Below are positions 26,687-34,453 of a stretch of DNA of 64,000 bases, one piece after another. The notes below the pieces were generated by a model. That model ran no database searches. It had not been told where the DNA came from and saw only the letters and a list, made by a program, of their open reading frames with translations. Origin of the DNA: Micromonospora rhizosphaerae (GTDB lineage Bacteria; Actinomycetota; Actinomycetes; Mycobacteriales; Micromonosporaceae); contig NZ_FMHV01000002.1 of the NCBI RefSeq assembly GCF_900091465.1, forward strand, positions 1,426,001 through 1,490,000, given 5' to 3'. How positions within the stretch are numbered: position 1 is the first letter of the stretch; each line of letters opens with the position of its first letter. A program made the position numbers and the translations under genes.

Positions 26687-27517
26687 TCAGTACGCCGGAA
26701 CGGCCCGGCCGCGGGCCACGGTCGCGGTCTCCCGGGTGTTCTCGGTCGCTCCCCGGGCCGCCGCCGTGCTCTCCCGGTTCTCGATGGCCGCACCGGGCAG
26801 GTCCACGGTGGAGAGCAGCGACCGTGCCTCCGGCACCCGGCCGGTGGCCGCGTACGCCTCGTCGCGCAGGCTGCGCGCGGCGGCGGTGGCCAGCTCGGCG
26901 GCCCGCCAGGCGGTCTGCTCCCGCTCCCGGGCGGTCTGCTGCCGGGCGAGCAGGTTGTCCCGGACGAGCCGCCGCAGCAGCAGTTCCTGCTCCACCGGGT
27001 GCCGGCGCGGGTCCCAGCCGCGGTGGCTCAGGATGTCCTTGAGCTGCCGCACGGTGATCTCCCCACACCGCTGCGCGTCCCGTGCCGCCCGGTGCAGCCA
27101 GCGCTCCCGGTCGGCGTACTCGGCCGGCGTCCGGGCGGTTCGCGGCAGGGGCAGTGCGGCGGCGGCCGTCAGCCGGCGAACGTCCTGCTCGGCCGCCTCG
27201 TACGCCCGCCACGCCTCCTCGACCTCCTCCTGGGCGGCCAGCCACTCGGCCCGGCGCCGCTCCGCGGTGTTCGCCGCGCGTTTCGCGGCCACCGCCACCT
27301 CCTGCGCGTAGCGGGCCCGCTCCCGGTCCTCCTCGGCCAGCTCCAGGCTGCTCGGCATGGCGGCCTCGCTGATCCGGTCGCCGAACACCGACCGGAACCG
27401 GGCCGGGAAGACGATCAGCCCGGCGACGGCGAACGCGGCAACGGCGAGCAGGGCCAGCCAGATCCCGGCGGCCTGGGGTACGTCGGGCAGGACGGTGGAG
27501 AAGACGGTCTGTATCAC
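26687..27517 (-). CDS. Single-pass membrane protein with long coiled coil
   Basis: 276-aa protein of unknown family. The N-terminus has one hydrophobic segment, GIWLALLAVAAFAVAGLIVF, then about 200 residues dominated by Ala, Glu, Arg and Gln with heptad-like spacing (LAEEDRERARYAQEVAVA, RRAEWLAAQEEVEEAWRAYE). The tail is Ala/Arg/Thr-rich. It has no catalytic motif. GTG 27517 follows GAGG at the right distance; the frame is open further up but lacks protein-like sequence. It could tether an enzyme or organise the envelope. Confidence 0.7.
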   Translation of the reverse strand: MIQTVFSTVLPDVPQAAGIWLALLAVAAFAVAGLIVFPARFRSVFGDRISEAAMPSSLELAEEDRERARYAQEVAVAAKRAANTAERRRAEWLAAQEEVEEAWRAYEAAEQDVRRLTAAAALPLPRTARTPAEYADRERWLHRAARDAQRCGEITVRQLKDILSHRGWDPRRHPVEQELLLRRLVRDNLLARQQTAREREQTAWRAAELATAAARSLRDEAYAATGRVPEARSLLSTVDLPGAAIENRESTAAARGATENTRETATVARGRAVPAY

Positions 27518-27672
27518 CAGCACCTCGTGATGGAGCGTTCGGATCGGACGGTCGTGGCCCGGTCGACGGGCGGGGTTCGCGCGACGCGACGGTGATGCGG
27601 AGCGGTCCGCAAGGCCGTACCCCATCGGGCCGGCGGGGAATCATCCGGGCGGCGCGCTGGCGGCCGGCCGGA

Positions 27673-27993
27673 TCAGACCCGCGGGGGACCGCGTCGGCCG
27701 GCGGCGTCCCGGCCCGGGTCGGCGAGGGCCACCGGGACCGCGGTCGTCGGCCGGGGACGGAGCTCACCTCGGCCCGTCCGCCCCATCGGGGCCCCGGACA
27801 CCGGCTCGGTCGGGGCGTGGCCGGCGCGCTCGCTGACCGGACTCCGGTCGACGCGCAGCTCGGCCACCCGACTCGTCACGACGGCCGGCCGGAGGGCGGT
27901 GGTGGTCGGAGGGGTTGCCACGGCGCCGAGACCGACGGCGAGCACCAGGGCGGTGACCGCCAGGCGGGTCAGCTTCCGCAGGGTGCGCAGCAT
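27673..27993 (-). CDS. Small exported protein, 106 aa
   Basis: Basic N-terminus MLRTLRKLTRLAVTALVLAVGL then a likely cleavage region ending ATPP. The mature part is Thr/Arg/Pro-rich with no cysteine. It looks like a small secreted or periplasm-side protein and I do not recognise a family. The start could also be GTG 28035, adding 14 residues. Weak ribosome sites precede both. The region 27518-27672 between it and the coiled-coil gene holds nothing I can name. Confidence 0.5.
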   Translation of the reverse strand: MLRTLRKLTRLAVTALVLAVGLGAVATPPTTTALRPAVVTSRVAELRVDRSPVSERAGHAPTEPVSGAPMGRTGRGELRPRPTTAVPVALADPGRDAAGRRGPPRV

Positions 27994-28335
27994 CGCCGCC
28001 CAGAAATGTGGGGCGAGCGCTTCGAACTGCACCACTTCAACCTATCGGTCCGATCCGCCTCGTGCAGGCTCTTGACCACACTGGTCGGCGTGACGCCGCC
28101 CACGCAGCGGTGTGGACAGACGCTTTCGGGACCGCACCCCTTTGCTCACCGTCGGCCGCTTCCGTTGCACCGAACCAGACGGCGTGGCGTAGGGGCGTTC
28201 ACCGTCGCCTGGCCGGCCGTGCGGTGACGGGAGCGCCGGGTCAGATCGGCCGTCGCCGATGCCGGGGTTCCGCGGGCCGATGGCCGGAGGCGCGCGGTCA
28301 GCGCCGGGCGGCGGACCGGTCCGGCCCGGCCAGCG
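27994..28335. other. Non-coding interval
   Basis: 342 bases (or about 300 if the longer start of the previous gene is used) with no convincing frame on either strand. It must carry the promoter of the small exported protein gene. I see no repeat or named motif. Confidence 0.5.
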
Positions 28336-28677
28336 TCAGGAGTTGACCGTGGAGTTGCCGATCGGCTCGCCGGTGAAGAGAGCGAGCAGGGCGCCCACCT
28401 GCTGGTCGGCTTCCGCGGGGTGGCGGAAGTGACCGCTCGGGTTGATCGTGTACTCGTTGCGCCGGCCCACCCGGGTCCGGCGCAGGTAGCCGCCGGCCTC
28501 GAGGTCGGCGACGATCGCCTGGGCGGCCCGCTCGGTCACCCCCACCTCGTCGGCGACGTCACGCAGTCGGGTGGTGGGGTTGCGGGCGATGGCGAGCAGC
28601 ACGTGCCCGTGGTTGGTGAGAAACGTCCAGTTCCGGCTGCTCCCGTTCTCGCCTGCTGTCGTCGCCATGTCCGTCAT
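28336..28677 (-). CDS. Winged-helix transcriptional regulator
   Basis: 113-aa DNA-binding protein. The central part, HGHVLLAIARNPTTRLRDVA, then EVGVTERAAQAIVADLEAGG and YLRRTRVGRRNEYTINPSG, is a full winged helix with recognition helix and wing, of the ArsR/MarR-like type. A short tail follows, with no metal ligands. The start MTDMATTAG is at 28677; an ATG at 28668 is an alternative. Divergent from the carbonic anhydrase gene, which is a natural target. Confidence 0.85.
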   Translation of the reverse strand: MTDMATTAGENGSSRNWTFLTNHGHVLLAIARNPTTRLRDVADEVGVTERAAQAIVADLEAGGYLRRTRVGRRNEYTINPSGHFRHPAEADQQVGALLALFTGEPIGNSTVNS

Positions 28678-28779
28678 CGTATGACCACCTGTCGGGTTTC
28701 CGGCCGTCCCCTCGCGCCGACGGTTCCGGGCCGTGTCGGCGATGCCCGGCGCGGCTCGGCTCGACCACATGGGCATCCG

Positions 28780-28830
28780 AAGCATGAAATGTATATCACG
28801 TAAATCTTGACGTGCCTTGGGCTTCGTGTG
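28780..28830. promoter_or_regulatory. AT-rich promoter/operator patch between regulator and carbonic anhydrase
   Basis: An unusually AT-rich stretch (about 28781-28810) in GC-rich DNA, including TATATC. An inverted repeat CACGT (28797-28801) and ACGTG (28810-28814) surrounds it. It fits a promoter with an operator for the adjacent winged-helix protein. Confidence 0.5.
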
Positions 28831-28905
28831 ACGGTGAGTGGCGCGGCCGCCTCCGCTGCCGGCCGGGTTGACCAGGTCGTTTCGCGTGAGGGACGAGGTG
28901 AGGGG

Positions 28906-29580
28906 ATGACCCCGACCACTCCGGAGCAGGCGCTCGCCGAGCTGCACGCCGGGAACCGGCGCTTCGTCACCGGCGTCCCGCGCCACCCCAACCAGGACGC
29001 CGGACACCGGGCGGCGGTCGCGGACGGGCAGCACCCCTTCGCGGTGATGGTCGGCTGCTCCGACTCGCGCCTGGCCGCCGAGATCATCTTCGACCGCGGC
29101 CTCGGTGACCTCTTCGTGGTCCGCACCGCCGGTCACACGGTCGGCCCGGAGGTGCTCGGCAGCGTCGAGTACGCCGTGACGGTGCTCGGCACGCCGCTGG
29201 TGGTGGTGCTCGGGCACGACTCGTGCGGGGCGGTGCAGGCCGCCCGGGAGGCGGTGGCCACCGGCACGCCCCCCGCCGGTCACCTTGGGGCGGTGGTGGA
29301 CGCTGTCGTGCCCAGCCTGCGCCGGGCGGCCGAGGAGGGCGTCGAGGAGATCGACGGCATCGTCGACATCCACATCGCCCAGACCGTCGAGGCGTTGCTG
29401 GCCAACTCCACCGTGCTCGCCGAGCAGGTGGCCGCCGGGCGGTGCGCGGTGGTCGGCATGTCGTACCGGCTCAGCGCCGGCGAGGTGCGGACGGTGGCCA
29501 CCGTGCCGGCCGGCGGCCGGACCGCGACGCTGCCCGGCCCGGCCGCGCCGGCCGACCGATCCGCCGCCGTCGCCGGCTGA
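28906..29580 (+). CDS. Beta-carbonic anhydrase
   Basis: Zinc enzyme interconverting CO2 and bicarbonate, 224 aa. Zinc ligands are Cys51 in VGCSDSR, His104 and Cys107 in LGHDSCGA; the Asp53-Arg55 dyad is intact. ATG 28906 follows GAGGTGAGGGG and starts at the usual position; the open frame upstream is not conserved-looking. Faces a winged-helix regulator, with an operator-like repeat between them. Confidence 0.94.
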   Translation: MTPTTPEQALAELHAGNRRFVTGVPRHPNQDAGHRAAVADGQHPFAVMVGCSDSRLAAEIIFDRGLGDLFVVRTAGHTVGPEVLGSVEYAVTVLGTPLVVVLGHDSCGAVQAAREAVATGTPPAGHLGAVVDAVVPSLRRAAEEGVEEIDGIVDIHIAQTVEALLANSTVLAEQVAAGRCAVVGMSYRLSAGEVRTVATVPAGGRTATLPGPAAPADRSAAVAG

Positions 29581-29607
29581 CCGCGGCCACCACACCCCCG
29601 GACGGAC

Positions 29608-29643
29608 GAGGGGCCGTCCCGCGCGTCGGCGGGACGGCCCCTC
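29608..29643. terminator. Bidirectional hairpin terminator
   Basis: Perfect 15-bp inverted repeat, 29608-29622 against 29629-29643, 6-base loop, between the convergent carbonic anhydrase and secreted coiled-coil genes. Confidence 0.9.
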
Positions 29644-29661
29644 GATCGGGTACGCCGTCGG

Positions 29662-30681
29662 TCAGAGCATCGACACGTGCACGTGGTCCGTGTGGTTCGA
29701 CGGCCCGCTGTACGACCTCCAGCCGGTCGCCGGGAACCAGATCTGCCGATTCCAGATCACGTAGTAGACGCCGAGCCGGTCCGCGTTGCGGATCACGAAG
29801 GCGGCGAGGTTGTTGCCGTACATGCGCGTGTCGTTGTTGTGCCAGGGGGCGAACCCGCTCTTCTGCAACGACCAGTCGCAGGCGCGACCCTTCGGGTGCT
29901 CCCAGGGGCCACTGGGCCGGTAACAGCCGGCGAAGCGGTTGAAGCCGACCCGCCTGACCTCCTTGTACATGTGCAGCGTGCGCGGGGTGACGCAGCCGGA
30001 GGTGGTGGGGTCGTTCTCGCTGCACGACTGGGGACGCCAGTCCCCGTCGGCCGTCCGGCCGGGGCCGATCCGGGCGACCGGCGAAGTGGCCGAGACCAGG
30101 CCGCCGGTGAAGCCCAGCCCGCCGACCAGGGCGAGGGACTTCTCCGCGTCGCGCTTCTTGCGGGCCATCTCGTTGGTCAGCTTCTGCTGCTCGCGCAGCT
30201 CGGCCTCGACCGCCAGCTTGGCCTGCTCGGCGCGCCGCTTGGCCGCGTTCACCTCGGCGAGCTTCTGTGCGTTGACCATGTTCAGCTCGTCGAGCGCGGC
30301 CGCGCGCAGGACGAACGAGTCCGGGGTGTTGCTCTCCAGCAGCATGGTCACCGGCCCGATCCGGCCGGTCCGGTAGGACTGCGCCGCGATCTGGTTGACC
30401 TGCGGGCGGAGGGCCTCCAGCTGGTTCTGCGCCGCGTTCACCTCGAGCGCCAGCTGGAGCTGGCGCTGCTTGGACTTCGCCAGCTTCGCCTTGGCTTGGA
30501 CGTAGCCGCGGTTGGCGGCCTCGATGACGTCGGTGATCAGTGGAGGGTCGTTGTCCTCCCCGTGCCCGGAGGGGGTGGGGGTCGAGGGCGCCGCGGTCGC
30601 CGGGGTGGGGCCGGTGACGATGGCGAACGCGGTGAGCACTGCCACCACGGGTGTCAACCAGCGGCGCAGGGGTGGCGTCAC
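29662..30681 (-). CDS. Secreted coiled-coil protein with ARB_07466-like C-terminal domain
   Basis: 339-aa exported protein. A signal peptide of about 30 residues (VVAVLTAFAIVTGPTPATAA) precedes a coiled coil from about 50 to 180, of the kind seen in NlpC/P60 wall hydrolases. The C-terminal domain holds WEHPKGRACDWSL, WHNNDTRMYGNN and a final HTDHVHVSML, with Cys, Asp and His positions typical of the ARB_07466/VldE-like domain. The protein probably acts on or binds the cell wall. It starts with GTG at 30681 after GGAAGGG, immediately downstream of a c-di-AMP riboswitch. Confidence 0.88.
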   Translation of the reverse strand: MTPPLRRWLTPVVAVLTAFAIVTGPTPATAAPSTPTPSGHGEDNDPPLITDVIEAANRGYVQAKAKLAKSKQRQLQLALEVNAAQNQLEALRPQVNQIAAQSYRTGRIGPVTMLLESNTPDSFVLRAAALDELNMVNAQKLAEVNAAKRRAEQAKLAVEAELREQQKLTNEMARKKRDAEKSLALVGGLGFTGGLVSATSPVARIGPGRTADGDWRPQSCSENDPTTSGCVTPRTLHMYKEVRRVGFNRFAGCYRPSGPWEHPKGRACDWSLQKSGFAPWHNNDTRMYGNNLAAFVIRNADRLGVYYVIWNRQIWFPATGWRSYSGPSNHTDHVHVSML

Positions 30682-30698
30682 AGTGTTCCCTTCCGTCG

Positions 30699-30842
30699 AC
30701 CGCCGACCGGGTTAGCTGCCGGGTTCGGGACGGAAGTGGCCCCTACCGCTGGCGCGGATTCACCCCAGGTACCTGGTTCCCCGGCTCGCCGTGCGGCGAT
30801 TGGGCGGCGGCACCGCAGGCGCCGCTGCGCGCCTTCGGCGGT
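30699..30842 (-). promoter_or_regulatory. Cyclic di-AMP riboswitch (ydaO/yuaA type)
   Basis: Minus-strand leader with the hallmark segments in order: GGGGTGAATCC (30756-30766), GTAGGGG and GTCCCGAACC between, then GCAGCTAACCC (30709-30719). A closing P1 stem pairs ACCGCCGA (30842-30835) with TCGGCGGT (30706-30699). It lies 17 bases from the GTG of the secreted wall-type protein. In actinobacteria this class commonly controls wall hydrolase genes and turns them off when c-di-AMP is high. Confidence 0.9.
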
Positions 30843-30970
30843 GACCGGCAGCGAGGTTACCCGAGAGTCCTCCCCGCGAGCTACGTCGGGAAGCCGACCA
30901 AAGGCGTGATTTCGCCATGGTGCTTCGTGACCGGCGTCGCGTTCGACCTGAGCGGTCACGCTGCGGAGTG

Positions 30971-32308
30971 TCACCATGCGACGTCCGTGCTCGTTTCCGG
31001 TCCGGGCCACCGGGCGGGGGCGGGCGGGGGCGGGTTTCCTGCCCGGCCGCTGAGCGCTTCCAGCGCGTCGTCCCGGTCCGCAGGGGGCCGGGAGGTCGGC
31101 GCCGTCGGCCGGTCGGCCACGACCCCGCCCCGACCGGCGGTGGTCACCAGGGCGGCCAGACCGGTGGTGAGCGGTACGGCGGCGATCAGTCCGAGGGTGG
31201 CCACGGCGCTCCGGACGATCTCCTGGGCCATGAACTCGGTGGTGAGGATCTCGCTCACCGCGCGCGAGTCGGCGACGAGCAGGAGCAGCAGGGGGAGCGA
31301 GGCGCCCGCGTACGCGAGCACGATGGTGTTGACCGTGGAGGCGATGTGTGCCCGGCCGACGCGGGTGGCCGCCCGGTAGAGCTGCACCCGGGACAGCCCC
31401 GGGTTCGCGTGCGCCAGCTCGGTGACGGTGGCCGCCTGGGTGACCGTCACGTCGTCCAGCACGCCGAGCGAACCGATGATGATCCCGGCCAGCAGGAGCC
31501 CGTGCAGGTCGACGTCGCGCTGGAACATCGACAGCGTGGTGGCGTCCTCGCTGCCGAACCCGGTCAGGTGGGTGGCGGCGGTGGCCAGGGTGCCGAGGAC
31601 CCCGGTCAGCACCAGGCTGCCCAGGGTACCGAGGACCGCCACCGAGGTCTGCGCGGTGATCCCGTGGGTCAGGTAGAGCACCACGAACATGATCAGCGCC
31701 GAGCCGACGATCGCCACCAGCAGCGGCGGTTGCCCGGCGCCGATACCCGGCAACACGAAGCCCAGCAGGATGGCGAAGCTCGCGGCCAGGCCGGCCAGCG
31801 CGGCCAGCCCGCGCCAGCGGCCGAACGCGACGATGGCGACGGCGAAGAGCGCGGCCAGCCAGAACAGCTGCTTGCCTCGCTGGTGCTCGGCGATGTTGTA
31901 GCTCTTCGCCGCGGGGTCGGCCGGGTCGACCAGCTCCACCAGGATGATCTTGTCGCCGACCTGCACGGTGGGCGCGCCGGGGCCGGCGGGGACGGGGGCC
32001 TCCACCTGGCGGCCGGCGTCCGGGCCCTGCTCGACCTTGACGGTGACCGTCCCGCAGGGCCCCCGCGACCCGCCCGGGGTGCCCTCGGGCACCTCCGCCG
32101 CGGGCGGGCAGGGCTCGGTCAGCACCCGGGTGACCGTGCCGTGGTAGCGGGGCACGTCGGGGCCCTGCTCCGGCTCCGGGGTGTCCCGAGGCCAGAGCAC
32201 CAGCGTGGCCAGCACGGTGATCACGAACAGCGGGACCACGGTCGCGAGGAGGATCCGTCGTACCCGGGGTGGGGCGGACGGAGCGGGACGGGAATGGTCG
32301 GCGCCCAA
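30971..32308 (-). CDS. YibE/F family multipass membrane protein
   Basis: 445-aa protein with one N-terminal helix, an outside loop of about 110 residues carrying two cysteines, then six or seven helices. GSLGVLDDVTVTQAATVTEL and THGITAQTSVAVLGTLGSL are typical of the YibE/F family, whose role is unknown (transport has been suggested). TTG 32308 with GGGAG seven bases upstream is preferred; GTG 32347 is an alternative without a clear ribosome site. The tail is Pro/Arg/Asp-rich and cytoplasmic. Confidence 0.85.
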   Translation of the reverse strand: MGADHSRPAPSAPPRVRRILLATVVPLFVITVLATLVLWPRDTPEPEQGPDVPRYHGTVTRVLTEPCPPAAEVPEGTPGGSRGPCGTVTVKVEQGPDAGRQVEAPVPAGPGAPTVQVGDKIILVELVDPADPAAKSYNIAEHQRGKQLFWLAALFAVAIVAFGRWRGLAALAGLAASFAILLGFVLPGIGAGQPPLLVAIVGSALIMFVVLYLTHGITAQTSVAVLGTLGSLVLTGVLGTLATAATHLTGFGSEDATTLSMFQRDVDLHGLLLAGIIIGSLGVLDDVTVTQAATVTELAHANPGLSRVQLYRAATRVGRAHIASTVNTIVLAYAGASLPLLLLLVADSRAVSEILTTEFMAQEIVRSAVATLGLIAAVPLTTGLAALVTTAGRGGVVADRPTAPTSRPPADRDDALEALSGRAGNPPPPAPARWPGPETSTDVAW

Positions 32309-32527
32309 GGTGAGTCTCCCAACGATTCTCAGGCGGGTACGTGTCACCGGGCCGGTCGGTTCACCGGGCCGGGAGGCGCCGCGGTGAGGCGGTGGCCGGA
32401 GGGTCGTCGCCGGAATGGTAGCGAGCACGGCTCGCGGTCGCAGGCGACGCGGGCCGTGGCAGCGGCGATTCGCACCTAACGTCGGGACCGGGCCCGGCCC
32501 GTACGGCGGGCGGGCTAGCGTGGTGGC

Positions 32528-32983
32528 GTGGGTGTGCAGGCGGCGGTGTCGACCGGGCGGTGGGTCCGGCTCCTGCTGCTGCTCAGCACCCTGGTCGGGC
32601 TGGCCGCCATGCACACCCTCGGCCACGGCGCGCACGCGCCCGGCGGGCATTCGGCGGGCCACGCGGAGGCGCAGCACGGCGCCCGGCCGGCCGCCGCGCC
32701 GGACGAGGTCGGGATGACCGACGGCTGTGCGGCCGACGACTGCCGGCACGCCGCTGTGCTGCCGCTGGGCGACCTCGGCGACGACCCGTCCGGTTGGACC
32801 GTCTGCCTGGCCGTGCTGGGCGCGTTCGCGGTGGCGCTGCTGGTCGCCGTGCTGCTGCGGGCCCGGTCGCGCGTGGTCGGGCCGGCCCTCCGCGGGGCGC
32901 TCCGGCTCGCGGCGGGGCCGCGGGCCCCGCCGCCCCGGCCGTTCGGACTGCGCCTGGCGACGGCGTCGGTGCTGCGCAGATAG
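32528..32983 (+). CDS. DUF6153 small His-rich membrane protein
   Basis: 151-aa protein with two hydrophobic segments, LLLLLSTLVGLAAMHTLG and LAVLGAFAVALLVAVLL, joined by a His-rich stretch (HTLGHGAHAPGGHSAGHAEA) and two Cys (DGCAADDCRHA). This is the pattern of the DUF6153 family. His and Cys residues outside the membrane, and its position at the head of the copper island, suggest metal binding; this is inference. It starts with GTG at 32528, and DUF305 follows after 89 bases. Confidence 0.8.
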   Translation: MGVQAAVSTGRWVRLLLLLSTLVGLAAMHTLGHGAHAPGGHSAGHAEAQHGARPAAAPDEVGMTDGCAADDCRHAAVLPLGDLGDDPSGWTVCLAVLGAFAVALLVAVLLRARSRVVGPALRGALRLAAGPRAPPPRPFGLRLATASVLRR

Positions 32984-33072
32984 GACGCCCCGGCGCGGGT
33001 GGACGGCAAACGTCCGGTCACCCGCGTCCTGAATCCCGTCTGCGCACGTTCCGACACCGAAAGGTCTTCTTC

Positions 33073-33711
33073 GTGTTCACTCGCATCATCGCGCGTCGTG
33101 CCGCCCTGGCCGGCGTGACGGCCGTCGCCGCGCTCGCGCTGGGCGCCTGCGGCGGTTCCGACCACTCGACGTCCGGCTCCGGCCACGACATGCCGGGCAT
33201 GGGCGGCACCGGCGCGCCCTCCGCGGGCGCCTCCGCGTCCTTCGGGGACGCCGACGTGATGTTCGCCCAGATGATGATCCCGCACCACCGGCAGGCCGTG
33301 CGGATGGCCGAGCTGGCCGATACCCGGGCCGCCGACCCGGAGGTCAAGAAGCTGGCCGGGCAGATCAAGGCGGCCCAGGCGCCGGAGATCGCCACCATGA
33401 CCGGCTGGCTCGCCGCCTGGGGCCGGCCGGCCCCGTCGGCCGGCACCGGTCACGGGATGCCGGGGATGGCGCACGGCATGCCCGGCATGATGTCCGACGC
33501 CGACATGGCCAAGCTGGAGGCGGCGTCCGGCACCGACTTCGACAAGCAGTTCCTGACCATGATGATCGCCCACCACGAGGGCGCGATCACCATGGCGAAG
33601 GACGAGGTGGCCAAGGGCGTCAACCCGGACGCCAAGGCGATGGCCCAGCAGATCATCACCGCTCAGCAGGGTGAGATCGACACCATGAACAAGATCCTCG
33701 CCCGGCTCTGA
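33073..33711 (+). CDS. DUF305 copper-associated lipoprotein
   Basis: 212-aa lipoprotein with lipobox LALGACGG (Cys26). Two DUF305 repeats each hold a His-His pair, MMIPHHRQAVRMAELA and MMIAHHEGAITMAKDE, and several Met-rich clusters (HDMPGMGG, HGMPGMAHGMPGMMS) of the sort that bind Cu(I). DUF305 proteins are found with copper-resistance genes. GTG 33073 is used, 8 bases after GAAAGG. It probably chelates or transfers copper at the cell surface. Confidence 0.9.
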   Translation: MFTRIIARRAALAGVTAVAALALGACGGSDHSTSGSGHDMPGMGGTGAPSAGASASFGDADVMFAQMMIPHHRQAVRMAELADTRAADPEVKKLAGQIKAAQAPEIATMTGWLAAWGRPAPSAGTGHGMPGMAHGMPGMMSDADMAKLEAASGTDFDKQFLTMMIAHHEGAITMAKDEVAKGVNPDAKAMAQQIITAQQGEIDTMNKILARL

Positions 33712-33726
33712 GGCCGGCGCGCCGGT

Positions 33727-33753
33727 GCCCGGGCCCGCGACGCGGGCCCGGGC
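33727..33753. terminator. Bidirectional hairpin terminator
   Basis: Perfect 12-bp repeat, 33727-33738 against 33742-33753, with a 3-base loop, between the convergent DUF305 gene and csoR. Confidence 0.85.
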
Positions 33754-33762
33754 TGCCGGTGG

Positions 33763-34062
33763 TCAGCCGCGCTTCATCAGCCGGCCGACTGCGGCCATCA
33801 TCTCGGTGGCCATCTCGTCGGCGCGCCCCTCGGCGGCGCCCTCGTGCATGCAGTGCCGGGCGTGCCCGTCCAGCAGGCCGAGGCCGACCTTGTCGAGGGC
33901 GGCCTGGATCGCGGAGATCTGGGTCAGCACGTCGATGCAGTAACGGTCGTCCTCGACCATCTTCTCGATGCCGCGGACCTGGCCCTCGATACGGCGGAGC
34001 CGCGCGAGCAGCTGGTCCTTGCTGGCCGTGTAGCCCCGGGTGGGGGTCGTCGGTGCGGTCAT
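33763..34062 (-). CDS. csoR: Copper-sensing repressor CsoR
   Basis: 99-aa all-helical repressor that leaves DNA upon binding Cu(I). The metal triad is complete and correctly spaced: Cys42 in RYCIDV, His67 in DGHARHC and Cys71, the same 25- and 4-residue intervals as in Mycobacterium CsoR. MTAPTTPTRG at 34062 is the chosen start; the longer upstream frame is low complexity. It is divergent from copZ-copA and lies next to three palindromic boxes. Confidence 0.95.
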   Translation of the reverse strand: MTAPTTPTRGYTASKDQLLARLRRIEGQVRGIEKMVEDDRYCIDVLTQISAIQAALDKVGLGLLDGHARHCMHEGAAEGRADEMATEMMAAVGRLMKRG

Positions 34063-34078
34063 GAAATCCAGGATAGCG

Positions 34079-34093
34079 TACCCCTCGGGGGTA
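34079..34093. promoter_or_regulatory. CsoR-box-like palindrome 1
   Basis: TACCCCT and GGGGGTA flank one base; this is the CCC/GGG-rich operator type known for CsoR. It lies 17 bases upstream of the csoR start, so autoregulation is likely. Confidence 0.7.
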
Positions 34094-34118
34094 TGGTACG
34101 GTCCTTGCTGCTGGCCGA

Positions 34119-34133
34119 TACCCCCACCGGGTA
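34119..34133. promoter_or_regulatory. CsoR-box-like palindrome 2
   Basis: TACCCCCACCGGGTA, a weaker inverted repeat between the other two, in the middle of the divergent region. Confidence 0.5.
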
Positions 34134-34168
34134 ACGGTGGCGACAATGGCAGCGGTCTCTCTTCCTGC

Positions 34169-34182
34169 TACCCCGGGGGGTA
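34169..34182 (+). promoter_or_regulatory. CsoR-box-like palindrome 3
   Basis: Perfect 14-bp palindrome, TACCCC then GG then GGGGTA. It lies 27 bases before the copZ start, overlapping the likely promoter (TATAGGAT just after it). Confidence 0.7.
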
Positions 34183-34209
34183 TAGGATGGCCGCGAGAGG
34201 GGAGTTGCG

Positions 34210-34419
34210 ATGGTCACCACCACGTACCAGGTGCAGGGCATGACCTGCGGGCACTGCGTCAACTCGGTCAGCGCCGAGGTCGGCGCGCTCCCGGGCGTCA
34301 GCGACGTCCAGGTGGACCTGGCCTCCGGCCGGGTCACCGTCACCAGTGAGAGCCCGTTGGACACGGACACCGTGCGCGCCGCCGTGGACGAGGCCGGGTA
34401 CGACCTCGTTGGGGCGTGA
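34210..34419 (+). CDS. copZ: Copper chaperone (HMA domain)
   Basis: 69-aa single heavy-metal-associated domain. The Cu(I) site is GMTCGHC, residues 10-16. It carries Cu(I) to CopA or CsoR. A good GGGGAG lies 6 bases before the ATG. It is first in the copZ-His-rich protein-copA operon, behind the CsoR boxes. Confidence 0.93.
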   Translation: MVTTTYQVQGMTCGHCVNSVSAEVGALPGVSDVQVDLASGRVTVTSESPLDTDTVRAAVDEAGYDLVGA

Positions 34420-34453
34420 CGGGTCCGACGAACCGGAGAACTGAGGTACCACG

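Noticed and set aside
30917..32479. 520-codon plus-strand frame opposite YibE/F
   Set aside because: Its translation is Arg/Gly/Asp/Glu/Gln-rich shadow sequence; the opposite strand gives a membrane protein with family motifs.
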